From contig CAOYQO010000037.1 in the NCBI GenBank assembly GCA_948566455.1, positions 1 to 19,199 of the forward strand: a stretch of DNA of 19,199 nucleotides. The letters run 5' to 3'. The stretch is from an uncultured Phocaeicola sp. (GTDB lineage Bacteria; Bacteroidota; Bacteroidia; Bacteroidales; Bacteroidaceae). Position numbers and translations under genes: made by a program. The notes beneath the pieces are model-generated. The model was not told the DNA's origin. It made no database searches and was given only the letters and a program-made list of their open reading frames with translations. Positions 15,308 through 19,199 of the stretch are shown piece after piece. The stretch's first letter is position 1; each line of letters starts with the position of its first letter.

Positions 15308-15387
15308 TTTTCATCCGCAGATTACGCGGATAATGCAGATTGGGATTTTAATGAATCTGTGTAATCCGCGTAATCTGCGGATGAAAA
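15308..15387. repeat. Long palindromic repeat made of 9-bp units
   Basis: A perfect 24-bp inverted repeat (15308-15331 with 15364-15387) encloses a second 8-bp stem (15334-15341 with 15354-15361, two G-U pairs) and a 12-base loop. Each arm consists of three 9-bp variants: CGCAGATTA, CGCGGATAA, TGCAGATTG on the left and AATCTGTGT, AATCCGCGT, AATCTGCGG on the right. Such GCAGATTA-type units recur between genes in Bacteroides genomes (from memory, not searched). It sits between two genes on the same strand. It may end the lipoprotein transcript, protect its 3' end, or be a REP-like mobile unit; no open frame is present. Confidence 0.9.
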
Positions 15388-15443
15388 GTTATCACTGGGA
15401 CTCCTGACGCATCCTCATCTAAAAATGATATATATATTGAAAA

Positions 15444-16541
15444 ATGGAAGATAATAAAATAAGAGTCGGCATTACACAAGGAGATATAAACGGCGTGGGT
15501 TATGAGGTTATATTGAAGACATTCTCTGACCCTGTTATGTTGGAACTGTGTACACCTATTATTTATGGTTCGCCTAAAGTGGCTGCTTATCATCGTAAGT
15601 CACTCGATTTGCCGACAAACTTCAGTATCGTGAACTCTGCTGCAGAAGCGGTTCATAATCGTCTGAGCGTAGTGAACTGTACGGATGATGAAGTAAAGGT
15701 GGAATTTTCGAAAGCAGATCCCGAAGCCGGAAAAGCTGCACTTGGAGCACTGGAAAGAGCTATTGAAGAATACAAGGAGGGACTGGTCGATGTGATTGTT
15801 ACTGCTCCTATTAATAAGCATACCATTCAGTCGGAGACTTTTGCATTTCCCGGTCATACGGAATATATAGAAGAACGTCTGGGCGATGGTGCCAAGTCAC
15901 TGATGATTCTGATGAAAGATGATTTTCGGGTGGCTTTGGTTACAGGGCATATTCCTGTCAGCCAGATTGCATCGACTATAACGAAAGAACTGATACAGGA
16001 GAAATTAGCTATCTTCAATCATTCATTAAAGCAGGATTTTGCTATCGGTGCACCACGTATAGCTGTGCTTTCTCTGAACCCGCATGCGGGCGACGAAGGA
16101 TTGCTGGGAAAAGAAGAGGAAGAGATTATTATTCCTGCATTGAAAGAAATGGCTGCAAAAGGCATATTGTGCTATGGCCCATATCCGGCTGACGGTTTCA
16201 TGGGTTCAGGTAATTTCACTCATTTCGATGGAGTGCTTGCCATGTACCACGATCAGGGATTGGCTCCGTTCAAGGCACTGGCAATGGATGAAGGTGTGAA
16301 CTATACTGCCGGATTGCCTGTGATACGTACTTCACCGGCTCATGGCACTGCTTATGATATTGCAGGAAAAGGATTGGCCAGTGCGGACTCTTTCCGTCAG
16401 GCTATTTATGTGGCTATCGATGTATTCCGTAATCGCCTGCGCGATAAGGAAGCACATGCCAACCCCTTGCGAAAACAATATTACGAAAAGCGTGATGACA
16501 GCGATAAGCTGAAACTCGATAGTGTGGAAGAAGATTTATAG
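15444..16541 (+). CDS. pdxA: 4-hydroxythreonine-4-phosphate dehydrogenase
   Basis: Oxidises 4-phosphohydroxy-L-threonine with NAD; the product decarboxylates to the aminoketone that PdxJ joins with deoxyxylulose phosphate to make pyridoxine phosphate (vitamin B6). The 365 residues match the family: GITQGDINGVGYE at the N-terminus, GHTEYI (His138), TGHIP (His169), NPHAGDEGLLG (His214) and YHDQGLAPFKAL (His269), followed by IRTSPAHGTAYDIAGKG. The three metal-ligand histidines of the E. coli enzyme correspond to 169, 214 and 269 with equal spacing. ATG 15444 gives the normal N-terminus. The stop is one base before the ATG of the sigma-54 activator, so they share a transcript. No pdxJ is in the window. 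Confidence 0.95.
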   Translation: MEDNKIRVGITQGDINGVGYEVILKTFSDPVMLELCTPIIYGSPKVAAYHRKSLDLPTNFSIVNSAAEAVHNRLSVVNCTDDEVKVEFSKADPEAGKAALGALERAIEEYKEGLVDVIVTAPINKHTIQSETFAFPGHTEYIEERLGDGAKSLMILMKDDFRVALVTGHIPVSQIASTITKELIQEKLAIFNHSLKQDFAIGAPRIAVLSLNPHAGDEGLLGKEEEEIIIPALKEMAAKGILCYGPYPADGFMGSGNFTHFDGVLAMYHDQGLAPFKALAMDEGVNYTAGLPVIRTSPAHGTAYDIAGKGLASADSFRQAIYVAIDVFRNRLRDKEAHANPLRKQYYEKRDDSDKLKLDSVEEDL

Positions 16542-16542
16542 A

Positions 16543-17787
16543 ATGACAAAAGCGGAAATACAACAAGTAAAATTACGATTCGGTATCATTGGGAACAATG
16601 AAGCATTGATGCGTGCGATAGACGTTGCCATTCAGGTAGCGCCTACCGACCTGTCTGTACTGATAACCGGAGAAAGTGGTGTGGGTAAGGAGAGCTTTCC
16701 CCAGATCATTCACCAATACAGTAGGCGTAAGCACGGCCAGTACATTGCAGTGAACTGTGGTGCCATTCCCGAGGGAACCATTGACTCGGAGTTATTCGGT
16801 CACGAGAAAGGTGCCTTTACCGGTGCCATCGGTGAGCGGAAAGGATACTTTGGGGAGGCGGATGGTGGAACAATCTTCCTGGATGAAGTGGGAGAATTGC
16901 CTTTGCCTACGCAGGCTCGACTGCTCCGGGTACTCGAGAGTGGCGAGTTTCTAAAAGTCGGTTCGTCTAAGGTGCAGAAAACCAATGTTCGTATTGTGGC
17001 AGCTACTAATGTTAATTTGACACAGGCCATTTCCGAAGGACGTTTCCGTGAAGATTTGTATTACCGTTTGAATACTGTACCTATTCAGGTACCCCCTCTG
17101 CGTGAGCGTGGAGAGGATGCATTCCTGTTATTCCGTAAGTTTGCTTCAGATTTTGCAGAAAAGTATCGTATGCCTGCCATCCAGTTGACGGAAGATGCTA
17201 AGCAATTATTGATTTCTTATTCATGGCCCGGTAATGTACGGCAGTTGAAGAATATTACGGAACAGATTTCCATCATTGAAACTAACCGTGAAATCAATGC
17301 TGCCATTTTGAGTGGATACCTGCCGGCGCAGAATAGTATGCAACGCCTTCCCGCTTTGTTTGGTGTGAAGGAATCCAAGAGTTTTGAAAGTGAGCGGGAA
17401 ATCCTGTATCAGGTTCTTTTCGATATGCGCCAGGATGTGACGGAATTGAAAAAGCTGGTGCATGAGATCATGACTGAACGTGGGAAAGCTGCTGCTCCGG
17501 CTGTGCCTGCTACTTATTTCGCCCAACCGCCTGCTGTGGTAACTCCGGTTTCTCAGAGTGTGCCTACCATCATTCATCCTTCCATAAAACCGTCTCATGA
17601 TATTGATGATGACATACAGGATACGGAAGAATATGTAGAAGAATCTCTCTCTCTGGATGAGGTGGAGAAAGAAATGATACGAAAAGCCTTGGAAAAACAT
17701 CATGGTAAACGCAAGAGTGCGGCAAAGGATCTGAATATTTCCGAGCGTACCTTATACAGAAAGATTAAAGAATATGGATTGGATTAG
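16543..17787 (+). CDS. Sigma-54-dependent AAA+ transcription activator with Fis-type DNA-binding end
   Basis: A 414-residue enhancer-binding protein that would remodel RNA polymerase with sigma-54 (RpoN) using ATP. The AAA+ domain fills about residues 12-245. It has Walker A GESGVGKE (43-50), the sigma-54 contact loop GAFTGA (90-95), Walker B TIFLDE with D114-E115, FREDLYYRLN and SYSWPGNVRQLKN. A Pro/acid-rich linker (about 310-365) leads to a Fis-type helix-turn-helix at about 370-412 (EMIRKALEKHHGKRKSAAKDLNISERTLYRKIKEYG). There is no receiver or sensor domain in front of the AAA+ part, so activity must be controlled another way. ATG 16543 is chosen over GTG 16522, which lies inside pdxA. 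The end overlaps lptE by 14 bases. Target promoters are unknown. Confidence 0.93.
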   Translation: MTKAEIQQVKLRFGIIGNNEALMRAIDVAIQVAPTDLSVLITGESGVGKESFPQIIHQYSRRKHGQYIAVNCGAIPEGTIDSELFGHEKGAFTGAIGERKGYFGEADGGTIFLDEVGELPLPTQARLLRVLESGEFLKVGSSKVQKTNVRIVAATNVNLTQAISEGRFREDLYYRLNTVPIQVPPLRERGEDAFLLFRKFASDFAEKYRMPAIQLTEDAKQLLISYSWPGNVRQLKNITEQISIIETNREINAAILSGYLPAQNSMQRLPALFGVKESKSFESEREILYQVLFDMRQDVTELKKLVHEIMTERGKAAAPAVPATYFAQPPAVVTPVSQSVPTIIHPSIKPSHDIDDDIQDTEEYVEESLSLDEVEKEMIRKALEKHHGKRKSAAKDLNISERTLYRKIKEYGLD

Positions 17788-18301
17788 AAAAATAGCTTCG
17801 ACAGCATTGTTGTTGAGCGTGTTACTGATAGTAAATTCGTGTAGTATTAAAGTAGGACTGGCACCGATTAGTTCGATTGACTACTCCAAGGTAAAGACAG
17901 TCTCGATAGCTGATTTCCAGAATCGTGCGGAGTATGTTTATGCTCCGCTGGCTACTGAATTTAATCAGGGGCTGAAAGATTTGTTCATTCGTCAGACCCG
18001 TTTATCACTTGTGAATGGCAATGCCGATATTGAAATTGATGGCGAGATTACCGGTTATAACCAATATAACGAAGCGGTGGATGCCAGTGGGTATTCTTCA
18101 AAAGTAAAAGTCACCTTGACAGTGAAGGTTTCTTTTGTGAATAATACGGATCACAAAGACGATTTTACTGACCAACAATTCTCCGCTTTCCAGACTTATG
18201 ACTCTTCCAAATTGCTGACCGAAGTGCAGGATGAGTTAATTAAACTGATGGTGAAAGACATAACGGAACAAATATTTAACGCAACCGTAGCTAACTGGTA
18301 G
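17774..18301 (+). CDS. lptE: LPS-assembly lipoprotein LptE
   Basis: Outer-membrane lipoprotein that plugs and assembles LptD, the channel placing lipopolysaccharide on the cell surface. The 175 residues begin with a lipoprotein signal ending in VNSC, Cys23 being the lipidation site. The mature part (SIDYSKVKTVSIADFQNRAEYVYAPL, then FNQGLKDLFIRQTRLSLV, DIEIDGEITGYN and KVKVTLTVKVSFVNNTD) has the LptE alternation of strand, helix and two long strands. Bacteroidetes LptE is poorly conserved against E. coli, so the call rests on layout and the familiar SIKVGLAP start. It starts within the end of the activator gene (14-base overlap), and the next ATG follows after 8 bases, so it is one operon with pdxA. 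Confidence 0.88.
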   Translation: MDWIRKIASTALLLSVLLIVNSCSIKVGLAPISSIDYSKVKTVSIADFQNRAEYVYAPLATEFNQGLKDLFIRQTRLSLVNGNADIEIDGEITGYNQYNEAVDASGYSSKVKVTLTVKVSFVNNTDHKDDFTDQQFSAFQTYDSSKLLTEVQDELIKLMVKDITEQIFNATVANW

Positions 18302-18309
18302 GAGTAGGA

Positions 18310-19199
18310 ATGACGCCTGTACATTTGCAACAATGGATACAGCATCCCGAGGCGTTGAACCGGGATACCTTATACGAACTTCGTACGTTGGTAACCCGCT
18401 ATCCTTACTTTCAGTCCCTGCGTTTGCTCTATCTCAAGAACCTCTATGTGCTGCACGATGTTAACTTCGGTGCAGAGTTACGTAAGGCCGTACTGTATGT
18501 ATCGGACCGCCGTGTATTGTTTTACCTGATTGAAGGTGACCGATATGCCCTTCATCCTCGTACTTCAGAGTCTGTTGTAGGGAGGGAGTTGGAGGAAGAG
18601 CCGAGTATCGACCGTACCCTTTCATTAATAGACGCTTTCCTTGCTACTGTGCCGGAAGAACATTCTCAGACGACAGAGTTGGATTATTCAATGGATTATA
18701 CCGCCTATCTGATGCAGGATGATGAAGATACGGACGAGGCAGATACATCATCGACTGTTCCGGTGGAAGTACCCAAGTTGCGTGGACAGGATTTGATAGA
18801 CGGATTTATCCGGCAGAGTGAAACTGAGGAAGGCATCAGCCTGAAGTTGCTGAAAGAGGAAAATCCGCTTCTACTTCCATTGATTGAGGAGGAAGAGGAC
18901 GAAGTCGAAGAAGAAACACCGGTTATAGCCGAAGAGATTCCTCAGCCCACAGAGGTAGAAACAGAGCAGGAAGATGATTCCGAAGATACGGATACTGATG
19001 AAGAGACGACTCCTAAATCAGCTTCGGATGATTTGGATGACAGTTGTTTTACTGAAACTTTGGCGAAAATTTATATCAAACAGCGCCGATATGACAAGGC
19101 TCTTGAAATTATTAAAAAATTAAGTTTGAATTATCCAAAAAAAAATGCTTACTTTGCAGACCAAATCAGATTTTTGGAGAAATTGATTATTAACGCTAA
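18310..19199 (+). CDS. TPR-containing hypothetical protein with acidic linker (3' partial)
   Basis: An open frame of at least 296 codons from ATG 18310, with GGAG just before it (18301-18304) overlapping the lptE stop. It has no signal peptide, so it is cytoplasmic. The N-terminal part (about residues 1-90) is helical with Arg, Leu and Tyr pairs, e.g. LRTLVTRYPYFQSLRLLYLKNLY. A very acidic, repeat-like linker (about 195-245, many Glu and Asp) leads to a C-terminal TPR-like hairpin TETLAKIYIKQRRYDKALEIIKKLSLNYPKK, then AYFADQIRFLEKLI. The TAA ending the window is in another frame: the last codon here is AA plus one missing base, so the protein continues a little further. In Bacteroides I recall such a gene before secG; that neighbour would lie outside this window. 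Confidence 0.85.
   Translation, partial: MTPVHLQQWIQHPEALNRDTLYELRTLVTRYPYFQSLRLLYLKNLYVLHDVNFGAELRKAVLYVSDRRVLFYLIEGDRYALHPRTSESVVGRELEEEPSIDRTLSLIDAFLATVPEEHSQTTELDYSMDYTAYLMQDDEDTDEADTSSTVPVEVPKLRGQDLIDGFIRQSETEEGISLKLLKEENPLLLPLIEEEEDEVEEETPVIAEEIPQPTEVETEQEDDSEDTDTDEETTPKSASDDLDDSCFTETLAKIYIKQRRYDKALEIIKKLSLNYPKKNAYFADQIRFLEKLIINA

Noticed and set aside
19197..19199. TAA at the window end as the stop of the last gene
   Set aside because: It is out of frame with ATG 18310; the frame reads GCT and then AA plus a base beyond the window, so the gene is cut by the edge.

Overview
The window looks like a Bacteroides chromosome (family Bacteroidaceae). The gene content and order (ndk, coaX, a beta-barrel protein, a TPR protein, lptC, a CorC-like protein, a PpiD/SurA-like foldase, rlmN, a DUF4837 lipoprotein, pdxA, a sigma-54 activator, lptE) fit that group. 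So do the Bacteroides-type -7 promoter elements (TAnnTTTG) in front of ndk, coaX, rlmN and the DUF4837 gene. The genus comes from recognised families and promoter style, not from a database search, so the species is left open.

Bases 1-4700 are an AT-rich accessory region built around an RHS polymorphic toxin. It opens with the C-terminal end of an RHS-core protein. The toxin tip carries a HELQH zinc-metallopeptidase signature, but a one-base frame slip separates it from the core. An overlapping lipoprotein gene, the presumed immunity gene, follows. Next comes a run of five small exported or membrane proteins in the same orientation. Between them lie a frameshifted second RHS-core remnant and a possible toxin tail. 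Two of the exported proteins (1420-1902 and 3701-4249) are paralogues. The layout is that of a toxin locus with a downstream bank of orphan immunity genes; none of these functions is shown directly by the sequence.

Bases 4800-13000 are core genome. ndk and coaX each have their own promoter. coaX overlaps an outer-membrane barrel gene, followed closely by a TPR protein, lptC and a CNNM/CBS/CorC membrane protein. A large PpiD-like periplasmic folding factor follows with its own candidate promoter, and the run closes at a clear intrinsic terminator (12966-13003).

Bases 13030-19199 hold rlmN and a DUF4837 lipoprotein, each with a candidate promoter, then a long hairpin made of 9-bp units (15308-15387). 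A tight operon follows: pdxA, a sigma-54-type AAA+ activator without a receiver domain, lptE, and a TPR/acidic-linker protein that runs off the window end. The two separated lipopolysaccharide-transport genes (lptC, lptE), the barrel protein and the foldase give the core part a strong envelope-biogenesis theme.
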